Shown here: one piece after another, positions 17,190 to 26,139 of the stretch
How positions within the stretch are numbered: position 1 is the first letter of the stretch
Layout of the letters: each line of letters starts with the position of its first letter
Assembly (NCBI RefSeq): GCF_018145875.1
Contig: NZ_JAGSSV010000004.1
Location: 62,001-126,000, forward strand
Length of the DNA stretch: 64,000 bases
Direction of reading: 5' to 3'
Source: Marinomonas vulgaris
GTDB taxonomy: Bacteria > Pseudomonadota > Gammaproteobacteria > Pseudomonadales > Marinomonadaceae
Notes under the pieces: generated by a model
Told to the model about the DNA's origin: nothing
The model's database searches: none
What the model saw: only the letters and a program-made list of their open reading frames with translations
Program-made: the position numbers and the translations under genes

Positions 17190-19091
17190 ATGAGCATTAA
17201 AGTGCATGCAAAATTAGGTTTTGATGAATTAGATGAATTGGTCCGTCCAGCACCCGAAGTGGTTGAATTTGAGCAAGTGGCGAACAAAATGGTTTCTCGT
17301 CGTGGCTTTTTAGGTGGCGGTGCGGCCGTTGGTGCCGGCGCTTTCGTGATGGGGTCTACTACTTTAGCGGCAAGTAACGCCTTGGCAGCGGGCAGCTCAG
17401 AGTCTCGTCTTGCTTTTGACATGGTGAAAGCCAACTCACTGGACACCATTACAGTACCAACCGGTTATAAGTGGGACCTAGTGGCATCTTGGGGTGACCC
17501 ACTGTTCAGCAATGCGCCAGCTTTTAATGGCATGACCGGTGGTTCTGGTGCGTCTCAAGAATTGGCGTTTGGCGATCACAACGACGGTATGGCGTTTTTT
17601 GCTAAAAACGGTAAGCAAGTATTGGCAGTGAACAACGAGTACACCAATGAATTTACGCTTCATCCAAATCGTGATGGCGGTATGCCAACCACAGCGGATG
17701 ATGTGCGCAAAAACAAAGCCGCGCACGGTGTGTCTATTGTGGAAATCGATCAACGCGGTGGCAAATGGGGCATTGTTCAAGATTCGCCTTACAACCGTCG
17801 TATTACCGCCGACACAGAAATGGACATTACTGGGCCTGCTCGTGGTCACAAGTGGATGCAAACCTCTGAAGACCCTAAAGGTCTTGTGGCAAAAGGTACT
17901 TGGAACAACTGTGGTAATGGCCAAACCCCTTGGGGCACTTACCTGACGTGTGAAGAGAACTTCAATGGTTACTTCACCGCCAATGATAAGAATTATGTGA
18001 TGCCAGACGCTTTTAAACGCTACGGTATCAGCACGGAAGGACGTTATAATTGGGCGATGGCAGACAGCCGCTTCGACCTTGTTAAAGAGCCGAATGAGCC
18101 AAACCGCTTTGGTTATGTGGTAGAGATCGATCCGATGGATCCTACTTCTCGTCCAAAAAAGCGTACGGCACTCGGTCGTTTTAAACACGAAAACGCTGAG
18201 GTAACCATTGCGTCAAATGGCCATGTTGTGGTGTATTTAGGCGATGATGAGCGCGGTGAGTTCTTGTACCGTTTTGTGTCTAAACACAAGTATTTAGCCG
18301 GTGGTAATAACCTAGATTTATTGGAAGAGGGCACCTTGTATGTGGCTAAATTCCACGATAATAATCGCGGCGAATGGTTGCCATTGACACCTAAAACTAC
18401 CGGTATGACAGACGCAGAAATTGCGATTCATACTCGTATGGCGGCGTCTAAAGTGGGCGCGACGACCATGGATCGTCCTGAGTGGGTGGCTGCTCATCCT
18501 CATAAAGCAGAAGTGTATTGTTCATTGACGAATAACAAAAACCGCGGCGTAAAACCAAACGCGGGTGGTGATGCAACGCCAGCCTCTGGTGTGAATCCTC
18601 GTGTGAAAAACAACTTCGGACAAATCGTGCGTTGGATGCCAATGAGTGGCGATCATACTCATACGGAATTCAAATGGGATTTATTTGTCTTGGCGGGTAA
18701 CCCAGCCGTATATGACGATGCCTACGCTGGTTCTAGCAATTTGAATCAAGACAACATGTTCAACTCACCAGATGGTTTGAAATTCGACTCGAAGGGACTG
18801 TTGTGGATTCAAACCGACGGCAACTACTCAAACGAGAAAGAATTTAAAGGCCAAGGTAATAACCAAATGTTGGTGGGCGATCCTGAAACTGGTGAAATTC
18901 GTCGTTTCCTTGTGGGGCCAAAAGAGTGTGAAATTACCGGTGCGGCATGGAATGCTAGCCGCACGACTATGTTTATTAGTGTTCAGCATCCTGGTGAAAA
19001 AGGTAACTCCCATTGGCCAAATGGCGGTATGACTGTACCGCGTTCCAGTGTGATTGCTATTTCTCGTGAAGACGGTGCTGTAATCGGGTAA
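17190..19091 (+). CDS. phoX: PhoX-type alkaline phosphatase, Tat-exported
   Basis: PhoX enzymes (DUF839 family) are Ca2+/Fe3+-dependent periplasmic or secreted alkaline phosphatases common in marine bacteria. They release phosphate from organic phosphoesters. The N-terminus has a long n-region, then the twin-arginine motif SRRGFLGG (residues 36-43), an alanine-rich h-region and a likely cleavage after SNALA near residue 66. The mature part shows family segments such as TYLTCEENFNGYF, GRFKHENAEV, YLGDDERGEFLYRF and DGLKFDSKGLLWIQTDG. The length of 633 residues fits. It stands alone between two terminators with tandem Pho boxes upstream. Confidence 0.92.
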   Translation: MSIKVHAKLGFDELDELVRPAPEVVEFEQVANKMVSRRGFLGGGAAVGAGAFVMGSTTLAASNALAAGSSESRLAFDMVKANSLDTITVPTGYKWDLVASWGDPLFSNAPAFNGMTGGSGASQELAFGDHNDGMAFFAKNGKQVLAVNNEYTNEFTLHPNRDGGMPTTADDVRKNKAAHGVSIVEIDQRGGKWGIVQDSPYNRRITADTEMDITGPARGHKWMQTSEDPKGLVAKGTWNNCGNGQTPWGTYLTCEENFNGYFTANDKNYVMPDAFKRYGISTEGRYNWAMADSRFDLVKEPNEPNRFGYVVEIDPMDPTSRPKKRTALGRFKHENAEVTIASNGHVVVYLGDDERGEFLYRFVSKHKYLAGGNNLDLLEEGTLYVAKFHDNNRGEWLPLTPKTTGMTDAEIAIHTRMAASKVGATTMDRPEWVAAHPHKAEVYCSLTNNKNRGVKPNAGGDATPASGVNPRVKNNFGQIVRWMPMSGDHTHTEFKWDLFVLAGNPAVYDDAYAGSSNLNQDNMFNSPDGLKFDSKGLLWIQTDGNYSNEKEFKGQGNNQMLVGDPETGEIRRFLVGPKECEITGAAWNASRTTMFISVQHPGEKGNSHWPNGGMTVPRSSVIAISREDGAVIG

Positions 19092-19472
19092 CTTTCCTAC
19101 AACAGAGTATGTTTCAAAGCTGGCACGATGCATCGTGCCAGCTTTTTCGTTTATGCGTCTTAGCAAACGAAATAACTGTGCGGTTTTTATGGTATATCGA
19201 GGTTTTAAGGGCGAATGCGTTTATTGATGTTCACATATTTGCGTTTAATACACTGATATACATCATAGAAAGGTATAAAATATATTTATGACTTCTTGTT
19301 TTGCTATGAAGAGTAGACCAGTCTTGATAACGTGTGTGTTACATATAGAAACATTTCTGTTTTCAATGTTTTGACGATCTATGTATCTTTTTTGCAGATT
19401 ACCTCTATTGGTGTGTACTTTTTTGGTGAGTACCACAAAGGGCTAACGAATTAAAATGACAAGCGAGCATTA
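19092..19472. other. Non-coding gap between phoX and the GGDEF-EAL gene
   Basis: This stretch holds the phoX terminator at its left end and then about 320 bp of A/T-rich DNA. Several TATAAA-like hexamers lie around 19250-19290, but I cannot single out a promoter. No credible ORF or RNA gene was seen. Confidence 0.5.
19116..19147 (+). terminator. Terminator of phoX
   Basis: A perfect 15-bp inverted repeat, AAAGCTGGCACGATG (19116-19130) against CATCGTGCCAGCTTT, followed by a short T run. No unpaired loop base remains on paper, so the apex opens in the folded RNA. Confidence 0.85.
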
Positions 19473-21896
19473 ATGGGTGTTGTATTCTCTAAATCGTTGT
19501 TTCTAAAACAGGCTGCTTTGACCCTGGTGCTTGCTGTTGTGTTGAGCTTAATTAGCAGTGCTATTCAGTTTTTTGAAGGGGCACAACTACAAAAAACTCA
19601 GATAAATCAAGATTTTGAAGAGTTGTTAGCGGTTGTTGAAAAGCCTTTATCAGAAGCCGTGTTTCGTTTAGACATTGAATACGCACAACAGCAAATTGAC
19701 AGTCTCATTATCATTCCTTCGATTGCTCAGGTAGAGGTGTTTGACGATGCTGGTTTACTGTTCGTAAAAGCAGGCTCGATTGATCAATCTTGTTCTTCTA
19801 CCTGCCTTTTTTTAAGCGATTATTTTTTGTCAGATTTGCCGCTTTACCAACGTCAATTGCGTGTAGTCAATCCTACTTTTCAAGCAGGGCATTTAGCGAT
19901 CACACCATATAAGCCCCATTTACTCGATGCCATATTTAGTGAGCATTCCCATATCCTTGTTTATAATTTAGGCAAGGATTTACTACTTGCATCGCTCATT
20001 TCTTTTGTATTTTATTTTCTTGTTACCTTTCCTTTAATGCGCTTAACCGATTCTTTAACTAAGGTGAAACGTAATGAGGGGTTACCCTTACCTGCTTCAT
20101 TCCATCGTCAACACAGGTTTGACGAGCTTGGCAATCTTCATGCTACATTCGATGCTATGTGGCGCAAGCTAAACACCGCGTTAAGTGACTTAGAACGCAG
20201 CGACAGCCATACCAAAGCCATGATAGAACACGCGGCGGATGGTATTTTGTTGTTAGACGAACATAACAACATCATCTTAGCGAATAGTGCCGCTCAGGCG
20301 ATGCTAAAGCGGGACAGCGCAGAGTTTCAATCCAGTTCCCTAAATGATTTACACACCACGGACACTTGGCCTGTCTTTGCAGATGTATTAAGTGGACTAA
20401 AAATCGATCAGCCTTTAACTGTCGAAGCCACTTATCAAATTGAAGCGATTGAATTGCCCGTAGAGATTCGCTTGGCGAAATATCAATTGCAAAATAAAGT
20501 AGAAATTCTGCTATTGATTCGCGATATATCTGAACGCAGAGAAGCCGAGGCGCACATACATCATCTTGCCTATTATGATTCGGTGACGGGATTGCCCAAT
20601 CGTCAATATTTGGCTAAGCGACTTGAAGCCACTTTGCACAATAAACAGGGGAAGTCATCGCTTAGTTGCTCCGCAGTGATTTTTATGGATCTTGATCGCT
20701 TTAAAACCATCAATGATTCTTTAGGGCATAATGTAGGGGACCAGTTATTGATAAGCGTGGCATCCCAGTTATCGTCTCTTTTAGAGGACAACATAGTGTT
20801 TGCGCGCATGGGCGGAGACGAGTTTGCTTTTTTACTTACTAAGTTAGGCAGTAACAGGGAGCAGGTCGAAAAAGACGTGAAAGGTTTTGCCGACAGTATT
20901 ATGTTTGCTTGTCAGCAAGTGAAAAAAGCGGGACACCACGAAGTACATATTACTGCCAGTTTAGGGGCAACGATTTTCATAGATACTGAGAGGTCCGCTG
21001 AAGCTATTTTAAAACAAGCCGACACTGCGCTCTATCGGGCAAAAGAGTCTGGACGAAATACCTTTGCGATTTATAAAGCAGAAATGCAGGCCGTGTCGGA
21101 TGCGCGGTTAGAAATGGAAAAAGCCCTTCACCATGCTACTGAGTTCAAGTTATTCGAACTCTACTACCAGCCTCAAACGAACCACAAAAACGAACTGATT
21201 GGCGCAGAAGCCTTGATACGTTGGAAAGACGCTAAACGAGGCTTTATTTCCCCTGCTGAGTTTATTCCTGTGGCGGAAGAAATTGGCTTAATCGTTGAGA
21301 TTGGTCACTGGGTGCTCAATCAAGCGTTATCTCAAGTGGCAATTTGGCTTAAAGAAGGAAAATGGCACCCTTCCTGGCGTATGTCGATTAATGTTAGCCC
21401 GATACAGTTCCAGCAAGCGGGCTTTTTGCCTATGCTCAAAGAGCAGTTAAGTAAACACAAGGTGCCAACAAGCTGTGTGGACCTAGAAATTACAGAAAAT
21501 ATGCTGCTCAATGATTTATCTTCTTCTCTTGAAAAAATGCACGCTATAAAAGGCATGGGAGTGCATCTTTCCATTGACGATTTTGGCACCGGCTATTCAT
21601 CGCTGAAATACTTAAAATCATTGCCTATAGATCGCTTGAAAATCGACCAGTCTTTTGTAAGAGATTTATTAACTGATAAAAGTGATGAAGCCATTGTTCA
21701 CGCTGTGATTGCCATGGCTAAAGCTCTACATATCAGTGTTTTAGCAGAGGGTGTGGAAACATTGGCGCATTTTGAGCGTTTATGTGAGGTAAATTGTTTC
21801 TATTATCAGGGCTATTATTTTGGTCGTCCTGTGCCCCCCAGCGAGTTTGAGGTCGCTTTCATTCAAGGCTCGAATCAACTTAAGACTCCTTTATAA
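19473..21896 (+). CDS. Membrane-anchored PAS-GGDEF-EAL cyclic-di-GMP enzyme
   Basis: An 807-residue inner-membrane signalling protein. Residues 10-32 form the first membrane helix. About 140 periplasmic residues follow with a paired CSSTC motif. A second helix lies near residues 168-190 and a HAMP-like linker after it. A PAS domain (about 250-360, MIEHAADGILLLDEHNNIILANSAA) precedes the GGDEF domain, whose active site RMGGDEF is intact near residue 449. The EAL domain (about 555-800) keeps AEALIRW, INVSPIQFQ, EITENML, IDDFGTGYSSL, KIDQSFV and AEGVET, so all expected metal and catalytic residues are present. Both cyclase and phosphodiesterase activities are possible. Confidence 0.93.
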   Translation: MGVVFSKSLFLKQAALTLVLAVVLSLISSAIQFFEGAQLQKTQINQDFEELLAVVEKPLSEAVFRLDIEYAQQQIDSLIIIPSIAQVEVFDDAGLLFVKAGSIDQSCSSTCLFLSDYFLSDLPLYQRQLRVVNPTFQAGHLAITPYKPHLLDAIFSEHSHILVYNLGKDLLLASLISFVFYFLVTFPLMRLTDSLTKVKRNEGLPLPASFHRQHRFDELGNLHATFDAMWRKLNTALSDLERSDSHTKAMIEHAADGILLLDEHNNIILANSAAQAMLKRDSAEFQSSSLNDLHTTDTWPVFADVLSGLKIDQPLTVEATYQIEAIELPVEIRLAKYQLQNKVEILLLIRDISERREAEAHIHHLAYYDSVTGLPNRQYLAKRLEATLHNKQGKSSLSCSAVIFMDLDRFKTINDSLGHNVGDQLLISVASQLSSLLEDNIVFARMGGDEFAFLLTKLGSNREQVEKDVKGFADSIMFACQQVKKAGHHEVHITASLGATIFIDTERSAEAILKQADTALYRAKESGRNTFAIYKAEMQAVSDARLEMEKALHHATEFKLFELYYQPQTNHKNELIGAEALIRWKDAKRGFISPAEFIPVAEEIGLIVEIGHWVLNQALSQVAIWLKEGKWHPSWRMSINVSPIQFQQAGFLPMLKEQLSKHKVPTSCVDLEITENMLLNDLSSSLEKMHAIKGMGVHLSIDDFGTGYSSLKYLKSLPIDRLKIDQSFVRDLLTDKSDEAIVHAVIAMAKALHISVLAEGVETLAHFERLCEVNCFYYQGYYFGRPVPPSEFEVAFIQGSNQLKTPL

Positions 21897-21946
21897 CTGA
21901 ATGCCATCAGCGTACTATTGAAGGCTATTTTTTTTAAGGTTGATTC

Positions 21947-22894
21947 ATGAGTACCCACCTTATACCCTTTGTAAGCCGTGCAGACGATAAAGAGCAGCGT
22001 CATTGGATCGCGACCTTGTCGGCTGCTATGCCGGAAGAAACCATTGTTCACCTCTCGGACCTTACGCAAGCGCAAAAGCAAGATTGCGATTTTGCGATTG
22101 TGGCAGACCCTGATCCCAAAGATTTAAATACTTTACCCGGGCTTAAGTGGGTTCACAGCTTGTGGGCTGGCGTAGAAAGAATGGTGAATGAGATGCCCTC
22201 AGCGCCATTTTCGATTGTGCGTTTAGTCGATGAGAACCTGTCAAACACCATGTCTGAAGCCGTGCTTGCTTGGACCTTATATTTGCACCGAGAAATGCCG
22301 ATTTATGCAAAACAGCAAAAAGAACGCGCTTGGGTGCAACATCCGATTGTGCTCGCGAAAGAACGTCGAATTGGTGTTTTGGGGTTGGGTGCCTTAGGGC
22401 AAGCCAGTGCCGAGCGTCTTGTCGACAATGGCTTTTCAGTATCAGGTTGGAGTCGCACTAAAAAAACACTAAAGGGCGTTGACTGTTTTGATGGGGAAGA
22501 TGGTTTAAACGCCATGTTAAGCCAGTCGGATATTTTAGTGTGCTTATTGCCGTTAACGCCGCAAACCGAAGGCTTGCTAAATCGCGATCGATTGGCTCTG
22601 TTACCAGCAGATGCCAAGTTAATCAATTTTGCCCGCGGTCCCATTATCGACGATGGAGCTTTGCTTCAGCTGCTAGATGAAGGGACTATTGCCCACGCCG
22701 TGCTGGATGTCTTTATGCATGAGCCTTTGCCTAAAGAACACGTTTATTGGCAACATGAATCGGTGACCGTGTTGCCTCACATTTCTGCGCCTTCTCATCC
22801 GGGCAGTGCCAGCGAAAGAGTGGCGGCGAATGTCCGTCAATATCGTCTTACGGGTATTGTTCCCGACGCAGTGGATTTTTCACGCGGATATTGA
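21947..22894 (+). CDS. ghrA: Glyoxylate/hydroxypyruvate reductase A-like D-2-hydroxyacid dehydrogenase
   Basis: A cytosolic NAD(P)H-dependent reductase of 2-oxo acids such as glyoxylate and hydroxypyruvate. The NAD-binding loop is GVLGLGALGQASAERL (near residue 140). The catalytic trio is visible: Arg in NFARGPIIDDG (near 230), Glu in DVFMHEPLP (near 260) and His in VLPHISAPS (near 282). The length of 315 residues matches GhrA. The next gene follows after a 49-nt gap in the same direction. GhrA is the closest named relative I recognise, but the exact substrate is inferred. Confidence 0.85.
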   Translation: MSTHLIPFVSRADDKEQRHWIATLSAAMPEETIVHLSDLTQAQKQDCDFAIVADPDPKDLNTLPGLKWVHSLWAGVERMVNEMPSAPFSIVRLVDENLSNTMSEAVLAWTLYLHREMPIYAKQQKERAWVQHPIVLAKERRIGVLGLGALGQASAERLVDNGFSVSGWSRTKKTLKGVDCFDGEDGLNAMLSQSDILVCLLPLTPQTEGLLNRDRLALLPADAKLINFARGPIIDDGALLQLLDEGTIAHAVLDVFMHEPLPKEHVYWQHESVTVLPHISAPSHPGSASERVAANVRQYRLTGIVPDAVDFSRGY

Positions 22895-22943
22895 GTATTT
22901 TTAACGAATCTTCATCTAAATAAGTCTAATAAAGGAGCGTCAT

Positions 22944-23294
22944 ATGCCACATTGTATTGTTGAATACAGCCAAAATTTAGAGCAAGAAGTGCCACCAGCG
23001 GATTTACTCGAAGCGGTAAAAGAAGCGTGTATTGCTTCGGCATTGTTTTCCCCTCAAGACATTAAACTGCGCAGTTTTCCTTTTAAAAGTTTTCTTTCGG
23101 TGGGGCAAGAAGATGCTTTTATTCACGTCACTTTGCGAGTGTTATCTGGCCGTACAGAAGAGCAAAAAAAGCAACTTTCTCATTTGGTGCTAGAAGCCTT
23201 AACACAGTTTTCACTGAACAATGTAAGCTTGTCCGTTGAGGTGTGTGACATGGATAGAGCCACCTACGCAAAACAGGTTGTACTGTCCCAATAA
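22944..23294 (+). CDS. 5-carboxymethyl-2-hydroxymuconate isomerase-like tautomerase
   Basis: A 116-residue protein of the CHMI (HpcD) family, part of the tautomerase superfamily. The initiator Met is followed by Pro, the catalytic base of these enzymes, in MPHCIVEYSQNLE. LRSFPFKSFLSVG, FIHVTLRVLSGRTEEQKKQLS and VEVCDMDRATYAKQ follow the family pattern. GGAG lies upstream of the ATG at 22944. HpcD acts in homoprotocatechuate degradation, but no other hpc gene is nearby, so the physiological substrate here is uncertain. Confidence 0.8.
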   Translation: MPHCIVEYSQNLEQEVPPADLLEAVKEACIASALFSPQDIKLRSFPFKSFLSVGQEDAFIHVTLRVLSGRTEEQKKQLSHLVLEALTQFSLNNVSLSVEVCDMDRATYAKQVVLSQ

Positions 23295-23330
23295 TAATGG
23301 TGCTAACACTCACCAAAAAGGTCGTAAATA

Positions 23331-24368
23331 ATGAAAACCATTCTGTGCTCAATGATGCTTCTTCCAAGTTTGATTTGGGCGCAAGTTGACTCCAGTGACA
23401 TTGTCGATACAGCGTCAGCGTTACAAACATCACAAAGTGATGAATTCCTTTCGAGCAAGAACGACACCCTTGTTGGGGAAGAGCTATCTTCAGACATCAG
23501 CGCTGAAGAGGAGTATTCGCCAGAAGAACCCGAAGTGCCGGATTCGATTGCAACGCGTGCTCGTGCAGCCAATGGGCTTTTTCAGCAGCGAGAAAACAGA
23601 GAGATTGCCACAGTGAGCAATCCGTTTGTTTTAACGCCTCATAAGCCTAATTATTTTTTACCCATCGCGTATACCTCTAGCCCAAACGATCGAGCTTTTC
23701 TGGGTGATGCAGACAGCACAGAAAGTTTAGATAACATAGAATTTAAATTTCAACTCAGTGTGAAATTTCCTGTGGCCTACGATGTGGTGGGCCGCAACAC
23801 CAGTCTTTGGTTTGCCTATACGCAGCAAGCCTATTGGCAGGCGTACAACAGTGATATATCCGCGCCGTTTCGTGATACCAATCACGAGCCTGAAGTCTTT
23901 ATCGTGACCAAACCAAAGCACAGCTTTTTGGGCATCAAACCCAGTTATGTGTCCTATGGTTTTAACCATCAATCCAATGGTCAAACCGATGAGTTGTCTC
24001 GATCTTGGAATCGTTTTTATGTGGATTTCATGTTTGAGCAGGGCGACACCATTTTTTCCATCAAGCCTTGGTATCGTATTCCAGAGAGCGCTGAGATAGA
24101 CGACAACCCTAATATCGAAAACTATTATGGCTATGGGGAATTTAACCTTATTCATGTGATCGACGACTACACGGTTGAAGTGATGTTACGAAACAACCTA
24201 AAAGCCGATGACAACCGTGGTGCCATTCAGCTTGGTTTTACCTTCCCTTTATGGGGTAAAACTCGAGGGTATGTTCAGTATTTTAATGGCTACGGACAGT
24301 CGTTATTAGACTACGATCATCAGACGCAATCCTTGGGTGTAGGTCTTATGCTGACAAATTGGTTGTAA
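23331..24368 (+). CDS. pldA: Outer-membrane phospholipase A (OMPLA)
   Basis: A calcium-dependent outer-membrane beta-barrel phospholipase that removes acyl chains from misplaced phospholipids. A signal peptide ends near LIWA. Residues about 20-75 are unusually acidic and Ser-rich and precede the barrel. The catalytic set is present: His and Ser in GFNHQSNGQ and Asn in SRSWNRFYVDF, as in E. coli OMPLA. The C-terminal strand has GYGQSLLDYDHQTQSLGVGL. The length of 345 residues exceeds E. coli's 289 because of the acidic N-terminal segment. Its stop lies only 8 nt before the Pho boxes of the next operon. Confidence 0.92.
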   Translation: MKTILCSMMLLPSLIWAQVDSSDIVDTASALQTSQSDEFLSSKNDTLVGEELSSDISAEEEYSPEEPEVPDSIATRARAANGLFQQRENREIATVSNPFVLTPHKPNYFLPIAYTSSPNDRAFLGDADSTESLDNIEFKFQLSVKFPVAYDVVGRNTSLWFAYTQQAYWQAYNSDISAPFRDTNHEPEVFIVTKPKHSFLGIKPSYVSYGFNHQSNGQTDELSRSWNRFYVDFMFEQGDTIFSIKPWYRIPESAEIDDNPNIENYYGYGEFNLIHVIDDYTVEVMLRNNLKADDNRGAIQLGFTFPLWGKTRGYVQYFNGYGQSLLDYDHQTQSLGVGLMLTNWL

Positions 24369-24376
24369 CTCCATTT

Positions 24377-24432
24377 CTGTCACTGAGTTGTCATCAGAGT
24401 GACACGGAACGGACATTTTACTGGTCTATGTT
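24377..24432 (+). promoter_or_regulatory. Tandem Pho boxes and -10 element of the PAP2-glycosyltransferase operon
   Basis: Four heptamers start at 11-bp intervals: CTGTCAC (24377), TTGTCAT (24388), GTGACAC (24399), CGGACAT (24410). The first two match the PhoB consensus closely and the last two partly. A -10-like TATGTT begins at 24427, 10 nt after the last heptamer, the same geometry as at phoX. The downstream ATG is at 24464. Confidence 0.7.
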
Positions 24433-24463
24433 GAAATAACGACAAAACAGTAGGGTGACCGTG

Positions 24464-24979
24464 ATGAACATACTGCAAAATATCCACGCCTTTGATGTGC
24501 AAACGTTTTATTGGTGTATGGCACGCAAACGCAGAATGCTGCTTACCCGAATCGGACGAACCGTGTCTTTCTCGGCTGATGGCCCCTTGTATGCATTGGC
24601 CGCTTTTGCGTTTTGGTTGCTTGGCTACGATACCCTGGTTTGGGTCTTACTGATGGGCTTTTCTCTTGAGCGCCTTGTGTATTTTATTTTAAAACGGGGT
24701 TTTAAGCGCAATCGACCTGCTGATGCACTGGACAATTTTAGCAGTTTTATCATTCCTTCCGATCAATTCTCTTTTCCTTCTGGGCATACCTCGGGTGCCT
24801 TCTTCATGGCTTTTTGCGTAAGTGAATGGTTCCCTAGTATGAACCTGATGTTGTATTTTTGGGCCGCTAATGTGGGCTTGTCTCGTATTTTTCTCGGGGT
24901 ACATTTCCCTACCGATACGGTTATTGGCGCACTGTTGGGCTGTTTTTGTGCGGCGGTTGCCATTGGGGTTCTGGTATGA
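24464..24979 (+). CDS. PAP2-family membrane phosphatase
   Basis: A 171-residue inner-membrane phosphatase of the type-2 phosphatidic acid phosphatase family. All three active-site motifs are present: KRGFKRNRP (K-X6-RP), FPSGHTSG with the catalytic His, and SRIFLGVHFPTD with the second His and Asp. Four to five hydrophobic helices surround them. The ATG at 24464 is chosen because AGGGTGA lies 5 nt upstream; a GTG at 24455 would sit inside that ribosome-binding site. Substrates of this family include phosphatidate, phosphatidylglycerophosphate and undecaprenyl pyrophosphate. Its stop overlaps the glycosyltransferase start, and Pho boxes precede it. Confidence 0.88.
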   Translation: MNILQNIHAFDVQTFYWCMARKRRMLLTRIGRTVSFSADGPLYALAAFAFWLLGYDTLVWVLLMGFSLERLVYFILKRGFKRNRPADALDNFSSFIIPSDQFSFPSGHTSGAFFMAFCVSEWFPSMNLMLYFWAANVGLSRIFLGVHFPTDTVIGALLGCFCAAVAIGVLV

Positions 24980-26082
24980 AAATACTCTATGGCGTTCAAG
25001 GTACTGGCAATGGTCATATCACTAGGGCGAGAGCCATGGCCGAAGAAATGCATCGTGTTGGAATGGAAGTGGACTTTGTTTTCTCAGGGCGTTCGCCACA
25101 GGATTATTTTGACATGTCTGTGTTTGGCGAATATAGGACATTCCAAGGGCTGAGCTTTGTCGCGCGAAATGGGCAATTGGACTTGTATGCCACCGTTAAA
25201 AAAGCCAATTTTAGGCGTTTTTATCAAGACGTGAGAGCCTTGAACACCCGAGGCTACGATTTAGTCATAACCGATTATGAACCTATTGTGTCATGGGCGG
25301 CAAAACGTCAGGGTGTTCCTTGTATTGGATTTGGGCACCAATATGCCTTTGCTTACGACATTCCACGCTACAAAAAAAATCTTATTGCGCAATGGGTTAT
25401 GTCTCATTTTGCGCCTGCCGTGACTCAGTTGGGCGCTCATTGGCACCATTTCGGACACCCAATTTTACCTCCTTTGATTCATTCATCGTCTCTGGTAAAC
25501 GCGCCCGATGCTTCGTCAGTGTTAGTGTATCTGCCGTTTGAAAACAGCGAAGCGGTACTGGAGTGGTTAGAAGCTGTACCCGATTATCGCTTTCGAGTGC
25601 ACTGCAAAGACATCGAGCCGGGCGTGTACGACAACATAGAAGTCTTTCCTTTTGATCGGGAGATTTTCCAGAAAAACCTCAGTGAATGCGAATCCGTCTT
25701 GTGCAATGCAGGGTTTGAACTAAATTCTGAAGCCTTGCAGCTAGGGCGTCGAATTTTAGCCAAGCCGTTACAAGGTCAGATTGAGCAACATTCTAATGCG
25801 ATTGCGATGGAAAAACTGGGTATTGGCAGCACCACCAATAAACTTAATGACACCATTATTGCCAACTGGCTTGAAACCAGTCGAGTAGTGCAGATTACTT
25901 ATCCGAACGTCGCCGCGGCGGTTGTCGATTGGTTACAGTCTGGTTACGACGTCAGCTTAGCCGATTTATGCAAATCCTTGTGGCAACAAACGCCTAATGT
26001 ACGTGGCATCGATTTTTCATTAGCGCCTTCATTAGCAAGCAAACCCGCTAAGTCGGGTCCAATAAAAAGCCTTACTGCTTAG
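24976..26082 (+). CDS. MJ1255/VC2487-type glycosyltransferase
   Basis: A 368-residue GT-B-fold protein distantly like MurG and diacylglycerol glycosyltransferases. The N-terminal acceptor side opens with MKILYGVQGTGNGHITRARAM. The C-terminal donor side has CNAGFELNSEALQLGRRILAKP followed by GQIEQHSNA, the expected sugar-nucleotide site. The ATG at 24976 forms an ATGA overlap with the PAP2 gene, so the two are co-translated. Acceptor and sugar are unknown. Given the Pho boxes and the lipid phosphatase partner, diacylglycerol glycosylation under phosphate starvation is an attractive inference. Envelope glycan synthesis is the alternative. Confidence 0.8.
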   Translation: MKILYGVQGTGNGHITRARAMAEEMHRVGMEVDFVFSGRSPQDYFDMSVFGEYRTFQGLSFVARNGQLDLYATVKKANFRRFYQDVRALNTRGYDLVITDYEPIVSWAAKRQGVPCIGFGHQYAFAYDIPRYKKNLIAQWVMSHFAPAVTQLGAHWHHFGHPILPPLIHSSSLVNAPDASSVLVYLPFENSEAVLEWLEAVPDYRFRVHCKDIEPGVYDNIEVFPFDREIFQKNLSECESVLCNAGFELNSEALQLGRRILAKPLQGQIEQHSNAIAMEKLGIGSTTNKLNDTIIANWLETSRVVQITYPNVAAAVVDWLQSGYDVSLADLCKSLWQQTPNVRGIDFSLAPSLASKPAKSGPIKSLTA

Positions 26083-26102
26083 TGTTCAGGCAGTAAGGCT
26101 TT
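26066..26102. terminator. Hairpin at the end of the glycosyltransferase gene
   Basis: 13-bp arms AAAGCCTTACTGC (26066-26078) and GCAGTAAGGCTTT (26090-26102) lie around the glycosyltransferase stop codon. The arm runs of A and T suit termination in either direction, and the dienelactone hydrolase gene converges on it. Confidence 0.7.
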
Positions 26103-26139
26103 ACAGTCAATTTTGTAAAAGCGATGTTATGACGCTGTA

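Noticed and set aside
17478..18188. 236-residue frame antisense to phoX
   Set aside because: It is rich in His, Thr and Arg as expected from the complement of the phoX codons and has no motif.
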